Below are positions 18,579 through 28,709 of a stretch of 64,000 nt of DNA, one piece after another (within the stretch, counting starts at the first letter, position 1; the number at the start of each line of letters is the position of its first letter). The notes under the pieces were generated by a model, which was not told the origin of the DNA, ran no database searches, and saw nothing but the letters and a program-made list of their open reading frames with translations. This DNA comes from Diplolepis rosae. Its lineage: Eukaryota; Arthropoda; Insecta; Hymenoptera; Diplolepididae. The translations under genes and the position numbers were made by a program. Where the stretch lies: contig JAPYXD010000742.1 in the NCBI GenBank assembly GCA_030998225.1, forward strand, positions 2,976,001 to 3,040,000. Reading direction: 5' to 3'.

Positions 18579-20119
18579 ATCTGAAACTTTAAATAATTTA
18601 AAATTATCAATTTACTCATTACATGGATTATCTCGAAAATTTAAATTACAATCAATCAGTATTTATAAAACTTCCAGAATTAAGGATATACCTTGGGAAG
18701 AAGTGGCAAAAATTTTACATTCAATTTTTGTAAATTCCACTACAAAAATTGTACTTTGCAATGGAATAACGCAATATCCAACAAAAGAACAAAGAGCTCA
18801 TTTAATTGAAGAACATCATTCTTCAGCATTAGGAGGCCATGAAGGTGTCACAAAAAATTGTAGTCGAATTCGCCAAACATTTTTTTGGGAAAATATGAGA
18901 GTAGACATTCAAAAATATATTCAAGGCTATTTGCAATGTTAACTGAAAAAATTAATCAAAGTCAAAACAAAAAATCCTATGATAATCACTGACACAGCCA
19001 CTACTGCTTTTGAAAAAATATCAATGGACATTGTTGGTTCACTACCCGAGATAAAATACGGTAACATATATTCTAACCATACAAGACAATTTTACAAAAT
19101 ATTCTTCAGCAATACCTCTTCCTAATCACCAAGCTAGTACGATAGCAGATGCTTCCGTGAAAAAATTGATTCGCATATTAGGATCACCGAAAGGAGTGCT
19201 TGCTGACCTACACAGAGATTTTTTAAGTAAGGCCGTAGCAGGATAAGCATGGTCTGGGTGCCCCCCATTCTGATTTGATCCACATTGCGAGGATGAGTGG
19301 CTCCCACTACAAGATAAATTCACTCCAAGTATCAACTCGAAAAAAATTTGTTTACAAAAGTTATGAACGAATTTTGAAAAATAAAAAAATTTAATTTTCT
19401 CGAAAACGGCTGAACCGATCTTGATGACTAAAATATATGTTATAGAAAGTACTAAAGAGGTTCTGAAAAAAAATCAAGGACCCATTCTGTTTATAAAAAG
19501 GGGGTAAATTTCTTTTTTAAATAATTTTTTAAATGTGAATTACTTTTTGAAGACCCGCAATTTTTTTTCTATATCATGCTCAAATTCAAAGTGACAATAT
19601 ATATTTTTCGAAAATTTTCGGAGAGGTACTTCATAGTTAAAAAAAATAAAAACTTCTTTGGCTCCTACAATGTATGGAACAATTGATACCCTATGACTCA
19701 TTGGAGCAATTGTATATATATTGTCACTTTGAATTTGAGCATGATATAGAAAAAAAATGGTGGGTGTTTAAGAAATAATTCACGTTAAATAAATTATTCA
19801 AAAATTAAAAATAAAATGTTAACCCCCTTTTTATAAACGGAATGGGTTCTCGCTTTTTTTTCAGAACCTCTTTAATACTTTCTATAACATATATTCTAGT
19901 CATCAAGATCGATTCAGTTGTTTTGGAGAATATTAGATTTTTTGATTTTTCAAAATTCGTTCATAACTTTTGTAAAAAAAATTTTTTGGAGTTGATACTT
20001 GAGGTGAAATTATTTTGTAATGGGAGACACATCATGTTTTAAGAGAATATCTCAAACAATTTGTTGGAAAAAATTCAGAATGGTATGATTGGCTTGAACT
20101 AGCAATGTTCTCGTATAAG
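18579..20119 (+). pseudogene. gypsy A integrase, interrupted
   Basis: After the palindrome the frame reads SETLNNLKLSIYS and then the integrase zinc domain. An H-x-H pair (AHLIEEHHSS, GGHEG) is followed by FFWENMRVDIQKYIQGYLQC, where the second Cys codon after C-x2 is a stop (TAA 18940). The catalytic core follows: TTAFEKISMDIVG (first Asp), QDNFTKYSS and ILGSPKGVLADLHRDF, where the usual T-D-Q-G is altered. Integrase sequence is then cut by the foldback insert (about 19245-20040) and resumes as REYLKQFVGKNSEWYDWLEL and AMFSY before ending at about 20119. About 35 codons of core are missing at the insertion. Confidence 0.85.
19245..20040. mobile_element. foldback element inside integrase
   Basis: Arms at about 19292-19607 and 19712-20034 are reverse complements (landmarks AAAGTTATGAACGAATTTTG, GATGACTAAAATATATG-like and GCTCAAATTCAAAGTGAC), with about 104 bp between them. 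The arm length of about 320 bp is long for a MITE and fits a foldback transposon. Both sides are integrase codons, so the insertion is certain even though target-site duplications are unclear. Confidence 0.75.
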
Positions 20120-20206
20120 TAACCGTATAAGTACAAAAGTGAATAAATAAAAATAAAAACAAAATATGTATCTTTACTTTAATTATGAAAAATATATATA
20201 TATGTA

Positions 20207-21511
20207 AAGTGTGATCAAATTGGAGGTACTTTTTACAATAGTGTTTTATTGACATGTCACGCGTGACTACTGTCAAACTAAATACACAATTTTATTCAGT
20301 TTTTATTGACATTTCATCATGGAAAGACTTACACCTCAACAACGTTTACAAATCGTAGAATTATATTACGAAAATGGACGCTCTGTGAAAAGTGTTTATC
20401 GCGCGCTCAGGCCAATTTATGGTGTACATAATCGTCCTACCGAACGCACTATTCGGCATACCATCGGCAAACTCGAGAATAATTTAACATTATTGGATGA
20501 TACTCGACCGATTAGACCACGTACAGCCCGAACTGTAGAGAATATTGCGGCTGTAAATGAGAGTTTTGCCGAAGACCCGGAAGACTCGATTCGGCGCCAA
20601 TCTTAACAACTTGGCCTATCTTATGGCACTACTTGGGCGATTTTACGCAAAGATCTTGGTTTGAAAGCGTATAAAATACAGCTAGTCCAAGAATTGAAGC
20701 CGGCTGATCTTCCAAAGCGTCATAATTTCAGTCGTTTGGCTCTTGGAAAACTCGCCCAAGATTCGCATTTTGGGACCCGAATTTGGTTCAGCGATGAGGC
20801 CCATTTTTGGTTTAATGGCTACGTAAATAAGCAAAATTGTCGTATTTGGGGTGAATAGCAACCCGAAGCCATTCAAGAACTGCCATTACATCCACTAAAA
20901 ACAACCGTTTGGTGCGGCTTATGGGCTGAAGGAATCATTGGCCCATATTTCTCCAAAGACGAGGTTGGCGCCAATGTAACAGCGAATGGGGAACGCTATC
21001 GCGCCATGATAAACGACTTTTTCATGCCGGAAATTGAAGCCCGTAATCTCCACGACATTTGGTGCCAACAAGACGGCGCTACATGTTATACAGCCCGTGA
21101 AACAATGGATTTACTGCGTAGTCGTTTCGGTGAGCAATTTATCTCTCGCCTCAGACCGGTGTATTGGCCTCCAAGATCGTGTGATATCACACCTTTGGAC
21201 TTTTATTTGTGGGGTTATGTAAAGTCTAAATGTTTTGTGGATAAACCAGCTACTATTGAGGCATTGGAAGCCAACATTACTGAAGTTATTAGCGAGATAC
21301 TGACCGAAGTCCTCGAGCGAGTCATTCAAAATTGGTGTTTACGGATGGACGAATTAAAGCGCAGTTGCGGCCGACATTTGAAAGAGGTTATCTTTAAAAA
21401 ATAAATTTCGTGAATGGTTTTACACAAAAATAAAAACGATTGCCCTATCAATTTGAATTTTCGTTGTTTTATTTCAATTTAAAATCCTATACCTCTAAAT
21501 TGATCACCCTT
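20207..21511 (+). mobile_element. mariner-type DD41D element, nearly complete
   Basis: Terminal inverted repeats AAGTGTGATCAAATTGGAGG (from 20207) and its imperfect complement ending TGATCACCCTT (21511) are each flanked by TA, the expected target duplication. The length is 1,305 bp, typical for the group. It carries a single transposase frame (next entry). It lies just after the end of the gypsy A integrase. Confidence 0.85.
20319..21404 (+). pseudogene. DD41D mariner-type transposase with two nonsense codons
   Basis: One frame of 361 codons from ATG 20319 to TAA 21402 has no frameshift. It is broken only by TAA at codon 96 (20604) and TAG at codon 180 (20856). The N-terminal helix-turn-helix (MERLTPQQRLQIVELYYENG) precedes the catalytic domain. 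FSDEAHFWFNGY carries Asp 159, WCQQDGATCYT Asp 252 and SCDITPLDFYLWG Asp 294. There are 41 residues between the last two, matching DD41D (rosa-like) elements of insects rather than classic DD34D mariner. All catalytic Asp residues are intact. The C-terminus (RHLKEVIFKK) matches the family's usual length. The copy at 6584-7297 belongs to the same family but is much more decayed. Confidence 0.9.
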
Positions 21512-21643
21512 TATATAGATATGCAATTTAAACAAACATATGAAATGTTATTTTGTAGATAAATAGTAAAAATAAAAAAACAAACATTTTTCATGGATAT
21601 ATATATCTATAACAAAATAAAAATCAAAGTACATAAAATACTC

Positions 21644-23115
21644 ACTGCTTTAATCCGCATGTTGAAGTTTCAGGAAAATAGTCCAGATGTGAATGTAGGA
21701 AGTGAACCTTTAAGCTCATTAGGCAGTCCAATTTTTGGAACTTTTGCAGCATATTATCAATGATTGATTTAGTGTTCGGATCCTTCTTATTGTCAAGAAA
21801 CTTAGTTACTACATCTTTAAAGGCTTCTCATGCTTTCTTCTTCTTAACGTTTATTTCTTTCACAAAATTCTGATCTTTGAGGAGTTTTCTAATGTCATGA
21901 CCAGTGAAAATGCCCTCTTTTACTTTTGAGTGCGATAAAGCCGCAAATTTATTACAGATATATTTGAAACATTTGCCTTCTTTTAGTAACACTCTGACAA
22001 ATTGCTTCATCAAGCCTAATTTAATGTGCAAGGATGTAAGGAGAACTTTTTCTGGATCTACAAAAGCTTTTCGGAGTACATTTTTAGATCCAGGTTTTAA
22101 TGAAGCTCTGCTTGGCCAATCTTTCCGTTTCCAATTATTTTCTCTGTCTCTGCTATCCCACTCGCATAGAAAACAGGAAAAGTTCGTATAACCTCCTTGC
22201 TGTCTTAAGAGCATAGATATTATTTTAAGATCGCTGCATATAATCCACTTATGATCCTCGTACTTGATTTTATCGAGAATGAATTCTAAATTCTCGTACC
22301 TCTCTTTTAAATGAACAGAATGTCCAACGGCTATTGACGCAAACACATTTCCATTGTGAAGCAGTACAACTTTGTGGCTTAGCGAATGTTAAATATGAAT
22401 TAATCATAATATTAATTAACATTAATACAGAAGACTAAGTCTCAGTCTTGCGACAAAAAGGGAACAAATTTGATTTCTCTATTCCTGAACCAAGAAAATG
22501 AAGTGCCAGAAAATTTTTTTCTTTAAGCCTCGAACCAAATAACTCAGCAGCCTTCTTGGTCAGATGTAAGTCTCGAACTAAATCGTTTAACTCAGACTGA
22601 GAAAAAAGTTCTGGTGCGCAGTTTATTGCAGGTTCGTAATCCTGGCTGTTATCTTGAAAGTCCTCGTTCAGATCACTTTTGAAATCGTCTATTTCAGGTA
22701 ATGTGTCAGGTCGAGTTGGCACTGGTATGTCTGCATCATGTGGGACTGGGCGTATAGCGGATAGCAGATTTGGATACAAGATGTTTTTCTTATCCTTCAA
22801 ATTAAACCCATGAACGCTAGTTTTACAAAAGTAGCAATCGTCGCTGTGATTTTTTGGCTCTTGCCATACTATTGGAACTCCAAATCTGAAAGCTTCTTGT
22901 TCACCTTTTAACCACCGTCTAAGAGCTTCAACACATGTTTGGCAAACATAATGCGGTGCCCAAGTTTTATCTTGATCTCTTAATTTCACTCCGAAATACG
23001 CACAGTACACTTGTCGAACAAAGGTTGTTATATTTCTTTTTTGTCTTTCTGTCGATAACTCACCACATATGTAACAGAAATAATCTGCAGACTTTTTACA
23101 GCCTCTTGAAGCCAT
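21644..23115 (-). pseudogene. multicopy zinc-motif protein family, broken copy
   Basis: The ATG at 23115 opens a 226-codon frame. Its cysteine pairs are YFCYICGE, VCQTCVE and CYFCKTSV, each C-x2-C, then a PVPHDADIPVPTRPDTLPE segment and an ELNDLVRDLHLTKKAAELFGSRLKEKN helix. After a break (about 22350-22440, roughly 50 codons missing) it resumes as KVVLLHNGNVFASIAVGHS and KYEDHKWIICSDLKI. GGYTNFSCFLCEWDSR (another C-x2-C) and a LLTSLHIKLGLMKQFV segment follow, then HSHLDYFPE. A TGA lies at 21834. The last codons run into GTGAGT at 21643, a good splice donor. I recognise this as a family present in many copies in arthropod and cnidarian genomes, suspected to be transposon-derived. Its biochemical role is not known to me. 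Confidence 0.6.
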
Positions 23116-23971
23116 TCAGAAAATGAATGATTTGTTTTATAACATTAAAAGAAAACATAGTATCCACCAGAAAAATGCTTTTAGGACCGCAGGAGAAAAT
23201 GAAACACAATTTAAAAACGAACAAGCCGATGGTTCAAACAGCACTGAGGAGTTTCACAGTCCATGAATTGTGCAGATAGCTTCCAATTAACAGGTTAAAT
23301 CTTGTCACAACCTGTCAAGTCTTGGTAAGGCTATTATACTTTAGGCACCGGCTACGTGCATGATCTCAGCAACGAAGCTAACTCACCGACCATCACGTAC
23401 TCTTTCACCCTAAATTTCTGTAAATGTCTTGATAGTGGGAAGAAGGGTCTCCACCGTCATTAATCAATTGAAGACAATTGGGAAAAAACATAATAAAGTA
23501 GTTAATAAGTTATATATAAACAATGCAATATAATAGAAAATAAGACTAACTTTTCATAGAAATTCTGATCATAATAGAGAACTCAAAAGTCTAATGAGTC
23601 CCCCCCCCCTCACCCTCTCATCGGGAAATACAAATATTTTTAGTGTATTAATGTCAACCATAATTTATAATATAAGTATAAGTTGAAAATAGTGAATAAA
23701 TCGTAAAATAAATACCATGCAACGTTTTTTATTCATATACAATTTTGGCGATTCTTGGGTTTTTGGTCATTTCAAAATTTGTGATTTGCATAAAATCCTG
23801 ACGTGATAATGCAAAACGAAGGTCATTTTCAGATTTAGCGCTGGAAAATACATTGGAATCAATAATCAAAAGTTAAAACACACAACCATTGCAGGCTTGT
23901 GCTATTAGTCAAGGAATATAAAAAACGAATTTATTTCACGAAGATGTAGTTGATAAAATTGCCGAATCCGC
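23116..23971. other. non-coding DNA
   Basis: No frame with recognisable similarity on either strand. A C9-10 run lies near 23601. The first 100 bp may be the 5' flank of the minus-strand gene above. Confidence 0.5.
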
Positions 23972-24934
23972 ATGGGGTGGATTTGGACAATTTTTACAAG
24001 TTTTCTAACTACTATTGCGGGCCTAATTGGATTGGTGGCTAGAAGAAAGATCCCGGGCCTGGATAATCCCGATCGAGTCAAGTACATTGTGCGAAGCTTG
24101 TTCCCACATGTGGAGCCGTTCCAAAGACAGAACCGAAGTTCCTGCGTGGTCCGGCGCGAGGAACTCTTCACTCTCGAAGAACTAAAGAGAGCGGGTGGAA
24201 GGCTTAAGGCAAATACAGCGCCGGGTGTCGACGGGGCGCCGAACGAGATCCTCAAAGAGGTGATCGGGGCATACCCGGAGATCCTCCTAGAAGCATTTAA
24301 CTCCTGTCTTCGGGAGGGGAGGTTCCTCGCGGATTGGAAGAGGCAGAGGTTGGTCCTGCTGAGGAAGGGCAACAAACCTCTAGCGGTTGCCTCGTCGTAT
24401 AGACCAATATGCTTATTGGATACGATGGGGAAGCTTCTGGAGGAGTTGATTCTACAACGGCTTCAGGCTCTCTTGGTCGGGGAGAACGGGCTCTCGGAAA
24501 ACCAGTTCGGATTCAGGAAAGGCAGGTCCACTGTGGACACCATCCAAGCTGTGGTTAACGTCGCCACAAATGCAAGAAAAGGAACTAGTAAGCGTAAGGG
24601 ATTCTGTGCATTGATTAGCATTGACATACGCAATGCGTTCAATACCGCGATATGGGACATCTGCATCGACGCGATGATGCGGAAAAAGGTTCCAGACTAC
24701 CTGTTGCGAATGATAGATGACTATCTGAGCGACAGGTGGGTGATATACAAGGGCGACAAATGGTCTCTTCAAGAAGAGATGACATGTGGCGCTCCTCAAG
24801 GGTCGCGGGTGGGTCCACTCGTTTGGAACGTCATGTACGATGACTTTCTGCGCATGGACCTACCTGCTGGAACGAGCATCGTCGGCTTCGCAGATGACGC
24901 ACTTGTCGTGTGCGCCGCTGACGACGTCAGAATC
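23972..24934 (+). pseudogene. R1-like non-LTR retrotransposon reverse transcriptase, truncated
   Basis: A single open frame carries LINE reverse transcriptase blocks in order. These are NTAPGVDGAPNEILKEV, then SYRPICLLDTMGKLLEELI, NQFGFRKGRSTVDTI, ALISIDIRNAFNTA (first catalytic Asp), CGAPQGSRVGPLVWNVMYD and the active-site box GFADDALVV. The F-A-D-D box and the G-A-P-Q-G-S-x-x-G-P-x-x-W motif place it in the R1-like group. The first 20 residues (MGWIWTIF...) do not look like LINE sequence, so the true 5' truncation lies near 24030. The frame is cut at about 24935 by a foldback element; thumb, endonuclease and 3' end are missing. GC content is clearly higher than in the flanks. Confidence 0.85.
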
Positions 24935-25330
24935 CTAGATGGAATTTTTTAATTATAATTATTGAAGAAATTTTCTGTGAAAAAAGGAACGCTTCCACTC
25001 CGCTGAGTATCGAGCCCAGGTCCTTTCGTTTGCCGGTCGAATGCTCTGTCATCTGAGCTACGGAGGTTCCACAACTTTTCTCACAGAAACTTTTTAACGC
25101 TAATTTTGGCTACTGATAAACCGGGAACTATTTTCTAATATTTCTAAATCATTTCAGTCGATTATGTCGATCATTAGAAGAGTTCATCACTGTACGTGAT
25201 AACGGAACTCTACTATATCGACCTTATCAATACCTTATCAATACTTATCGCTCGATACCCAGCGGAGTGGAAGCGTTCCTTTTTTCACAGAAAATTTCTT
25301 CAATAATTGAAATTAAAAAATTCCATCTAG
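24935..25330. mobile_element. foldback element with 80-bp arms and tRNA-like core
   Basis: The ends CTAGATGGAATTTTTTAATT (from 24935) and AATTAAAAAATTCCATCTAG (to 25330) are perfect complements, and the pairing extends about 80 bp inward through AAGGAACGCTTCCACTCCGC. The left arm includes the end of a tRNA-like sequence in minus orientation. The right arm repeats only its last 40 bp. It interrupts the LINE reverse transcriptase. Confidence 0.75.
24996..25067 (-). tRNA. tRNA-like sequence 1 (pseudo-tRNA)
   Basis: The minus strand folds as a 72-nt cloverleaf: U8-A9, D stem GCTC/GAGC, anticodon stem starting TTCGA with a 7-nt loop CCGGCAA, 5-nt variable loop, T stem CTGGG with loop CTCGATA. This copy has CTGAG where the 3' T-stem strand CCCAG should be, minus mismatches, and ACGAA in the anticodon stem. 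The loop would give anticodon GGC (Ala), but position 33 is C rather than the universal U, and only five of seven acceptor pairs form. A T6 run follows. It is probably a decayed tRNA or tRNA-derived element rather than a working tRNA. Confidence 0.5.
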
Positions 25331-25365
25331 TCTTGCGAGAAGTTACATTAATTCTGAATCATAGG

Positions 25366-25627
25366 TTGATAAGGTCGATATAGTAGAGTTCCGTTATCAC
25401 GTACAGTGATACACTCTTCTAATGATCGACTGAAATGATTTAGAAATATCAGAAAATAGTTCCCGGTTTATCAGTAGCCAAAATTAGCGTTAACAAGTTT
25501 CTGTGAGAAAAGTTGTGGAACCTCCGTAGCTCAGATGACAGAGCATTCGACCGGCAATCGAAAGGACCTGGGCTCGATACCCAGCGGAGTGGAAGCGTTC
25601 CTTTTTTCACAGAAAATTTCTTCAACA
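25366..25627 (+). mobile_element. tRNA-bearing element, inverted second copy
   Basis: This 262-bp stretch is the inverted copy of 24961-25230, nearly identical apart from a small indel. Landmarks are TTGATAAGGTCGATATAG, TCCCGGTTTATCAGTAGCC and TTTCTGTGAGAAAAG. The tRNA-like part lies near its 3' end followed by a T run. Common tRNA-derived SINEs have the tRNA at the 5' end, so this order is unusual. Confidence 0.6.
25520..25591 (+). tRNA. tRNA-like sequence 2
   Basis: Folds as acceptor ACCTCCG/CGGAGTG (5 of 7 pairs), D arm GCTC-AGATGACA-GAGC, anticodon arm TTCGA-CCGGCAA-TCGAA, variable AGGAC and T arm CTGGG-CTCGATA-CCCAG. The box A-like TAGCTCAGATGACAGAGC and box B-like GGCTCGATACC are good Pol III internal promoter matches. 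A T6 terminator lies about 11 nt after the acceptor. The anticodon would read GGC (Ala) with C at position 33. It could be transcribed, but a functional tRNA is doubtful. Confidence 0.5.
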
Positions 25628-26108
25628 ATTTTTTTTTTTTAAATGTTTAATAGCACTTTTAAATTTATAACTTATTCAAATTGTTAAATTCAAAACTATT
25701 GTGAACTTATAAGAACTAAATGTTGTCGACCTTCGATCAACTTTCTTCTATGCTTATACTCTAAAGATCTTATTACTGTTGTAAATTTGTATATTTTCGA
25801 TTCAATTTCACGCGTCGTACCTATGTATACACTACTGATGTCCGTATTTTATTTTATATATTGACATTGTTGATTTTCGTTAAAGTTTAAAATTCGATAT
25901 TTAATTACAGATTTTGGCGCGCTTACGAAGTACAGATCACTTATTTCGATAACTTTTAAACAATGCTTTCCAACATTGAATTTTAAATTTAAAACCTTAA
26001 ATCTTTCATAACATGAATATTTTGACATTCCTATTGATACTACCTTTTGTATTTTTGTCAACTTTTATAATTCACTGGTATTGCCAATATTTCCAACACT
26101 CTTCAAAT
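25628..26108. other. non-coding DNA
   Basis: Begins with a T12-14 run. AT-rich, no recognised gene. The 5' LTR of the gypsy D element that follows was looked for here and not found. Confidence 0.5.
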
Positions 26109-26969
26109 ATGGATGACGGTGGGCCATCCTCGGAGTGGACGAATCTCTCAAGAATTGTTGAAAATTTAGCCCAAATTGAAATCTAACGAACAGACTCTCA
26201 TAAAACTCCGAAAATTCCTGAATTCTTTTGCGAAGACCCAGTTTCATTCTTTGTTATTGTTGAAGCATCTTTCAGACAAGCGCACATTCGTCTTGAAACA
26301 ACCAAGGCCGACTACCTGGTTGCTAATCTCGACCATGACCTGATTCCGCACATTAAACACATCCTTGAATTGGAACCGAAACCTGCAGATTTATATACAC
26401 AGATTAAAAACCGTCTTATTTCTAGTTTCTCCGTTTCCGAAGAAACTCGTCTGCGCCGACTATTGAGGGGAGAGGTTGTCTCTGAAGGGAAACCCTCTTT
26501 GCTTTTGACTCGGCTTCGCGCGCTGAATAACGGCAGCTGTTCGGATACAGTCATCAAAAGCGTTTTTCTGGAACAAATTCCCTCAAACATTCGTGCCATT
26601 TTGGCCATGTCGAATGTGGAGGACCTCCAAGAACTTGCCAACCTGGCAGACAAGGTGTCTGAGGCAGCTCAACCGTTTGATTACCGGGTGGCATCGGCTT
26701 CAGGTGGCCAAAGTGCGCCTTTTAGTACCGCTCCTGTTTCCGCGCAATTAGACCCCTTATCATCTTTAACGGAGATTATTATCTAACAATTTGAAAAGCT
26801 TTCTGATTAAATTAAGAATATTAAAAGTTCATCTCAATCTCGGGGCCGTTCTAATTCGAGAACCTCCCGGCTCCGCAGACGATCTCGCAGCAATAACACC
26901 ACTAGCCGCTGTTTTTATCATCAGCATTTCGGCAAGAATGCTCAAAAGTGCACTCAGCCGTGCTCATGG
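26109..26969 (+). pseudogene. gypsy D gag
   Basis: The ATG at 26109 starts MDDGGPSSEWTNLSRI. A TAA at codon 26 (26184) interrupts, after which the same frame continues to TAA 26784. The capsid-like helices are evident: KIPEFFCEDPVSFF, a YLVANLDHDLIPHI segment, YTQIKNRLISSFSVSEETRL and LRRLLRGE, then VFLEQIPSNIRAILAMS and ELANLADKVSEAA. Still in frame, after an Arg/Ser-rich linker, comes RCFYHQHFGKNAQKCTQPCSW (26907-26969). This is the C-x3-H-x-x-F-G-x-x-A-x-x-C-x3-C-x-W motif typical of arthropod mag-like gypsy gags in place of a CCHC knuckle. Two to three nonsense codons inactivate it. Confidence 0.85.
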
Positions 26970-27188
26970 AGAACCGATACGACCTCGGAAAACTAGTGCA
27001 GCCCTCTCGAGCGGAGATCATCGATACAGGCCCGTCTAGTTCCAAGCGTCTCCATATTCAGGACTTATCCAGTGTATTAATTTATTTAATAGATACCGGT
27101 TCTGATCACGCTAAATCTTAACCTGCGCCGATGTTTCAAATGGAATTTTTGCGTAGCAGCAGTTCCTTACCCTATCATAGGGGCGGAC
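26970..27188 (+). pseudogene. gypsy D protease remnant
   Basis: A shifted frame reads LHIQDLSSVLIYLIDTGSD, containing the D-T-G catalytic triplet of a retropepsin (27092-27100), which cleaves the polyprotein in this family. It soon hits a TAA. The protease end, PYPIIGADLL, reappears at 27160-27190 in the pol frame. The middle is deleted, so the enzyme is lost. Confidence 0.7.
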
Positions 27189-28709
27189 TTGCTTGCACAT
27201 TATCACCTCGTTCCATTCTTACACGAATCGCGTTTGCTCGATACAACCACTGGCCTAAGCGCTCGCGGTTTCATTAAATCCGCATCGATCTTAGGTTTAA
27301 GCTACATTAATAATGACCATGCATTTTCTAAAATTCTGGCATGTTTCCCGGAGCTTACATCTCTTCCTCAGGCAATCATTTCTCATAAAGTCGATGTGGA
27401 ACACCACATTTTGACTAACGGTCCTTCCGTTTTTGACCATGTTCGACGCCTTTCTCCGGTAAAACTAGTCGCTACCAAGGCAATTTTCAAACGAATGACT
27501 AAAGACGGAATTTGTCGTCCTTCCAGTAGACCATGGGCATCACCCATTCACATGGTAAAAAAGAAAAATGGCGAGTGGCGCGTCTGCGGCGATTATCGAC
27601 GTTTAAATGCCATCACGGTTCCTAGCAGGTATCCCGTACCACACCTTCATGATTTCGCCTCAATTCTAACAGACAGATTTTTTCCAAAATTGGATTTGCA
27701 CATGGCTTTCCACCAAATACCAATAACTCAGAGCGACATACCAAAAACAGCTGTCATAACCCCTTTCGGGCTATTTGAATACTTGGTTATGACATTTGGC
27801 CTCAGAAATGTTGGTCAAACCTTCCAACGATATATCTATCGCGCTCTTGGTGATCTCAGGTTTGTCTTCGCATATATCGATGACATTCTCATCGCTTCTT
27901 CGTCCTATGAAGAGCATGAGAATCACCTCAAAATCGTTTTCCAACGTTTAAAAGATTTTTCTTTGCGAATTAACTTGAGCAAGTGCCAATTCGGCAAATC
28001 TGAGCTCAATTTCTTAGGTTATCAGATCAACCATGAAGGTTGTTCCCCAACTTTGGACAAGGTGCAGGCAATTACCGATTTTTCAAAACCAAAAACCGTC
28101 GCCGAACTCCGCCGATTTCTCGGAATGGTGAATTTTTATCGAAAAATTTTAAAACACACTGCTGAAGTCCAGGCGCCGCTTCAGAAATTCGTCTGCGACT
28201 CTCGTAAGAACGACAAACGTCCAATTCCGTGGGATCTCGAAAGCGATGCTGCGTTTGAAAAGGTAAAATTCGACCTGGATAACGCAACACGTTTATCTTA
28301 TCCTGCTCTTGATGCTGATACCTGCCTGGTTACCGATGCCTCCAACTTCGGTATGGGCGCATCCCTTGAGCAATAGATCAGCAACTCTTGGAAACCTCTG
28401 GCGTTCTTCTCGCGAAAATTTTCACCCGCACAACGGGTGTACAGCACCTATGATCGAGAACTTACCGCAATTTACGAGGCTCTCCGACACTTTCGGTATT
28501 TCCTCCAGGGGCAGACTTCCACTATCGTCACCGATCGTAAACCGCTGATTTATATCTTTTCTCAACGCGACGAAAAAATCTCGCAGCGCCAACAGCGTCA
28601 GATCGCCTTTATATCGCAATTTTCCACAAATATTAAATATCAAACAGGCGACGAAAACATAGTTTATGACTCACTTTCTCGTGTAGAGAGTATCCGTGTA
28701 CCCACGTAA
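27189..28709 (+). pseudogene. gypsy D reverse transcriptase and RNase H
   Basis: One frame continuous with the integrase entry, 919 codons in total. Reverse transcriptase blocks: ASPIHMVKKKNGEWRVCGDY, LNAITVPSRYPVPHL and FFPKLDLHMAFHQIPI (catalytic Asp 169), then TPFGLFEYLVMTFGLRN and FVFAYIDDILIAS (active-site Asp pair at 231-232, counted from 27189). FLGYQINHEG and RRFLGMVNFYRK follow. RNase H begins LVTDASNFGMGA (Asp 383) and continues as YSTYDRELTAIYEALRHFRY, then TDRKPLIYIF. Stops are TAG 28374 and TAA 28707. Apart from these nonsense codons no frameshift is seen, so it is the best preserved pol in the window. It copies element RNA into DNA in the cytoplasm in living relatives. Confidence 0.92.

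Noticed and set aside
24996..25591. Two functional tRNA-Ala genes
   Set aside because: C at position 33 and two failed acceptor pairs in both, plus T-stem and anticodon-stem mismatches in the first.
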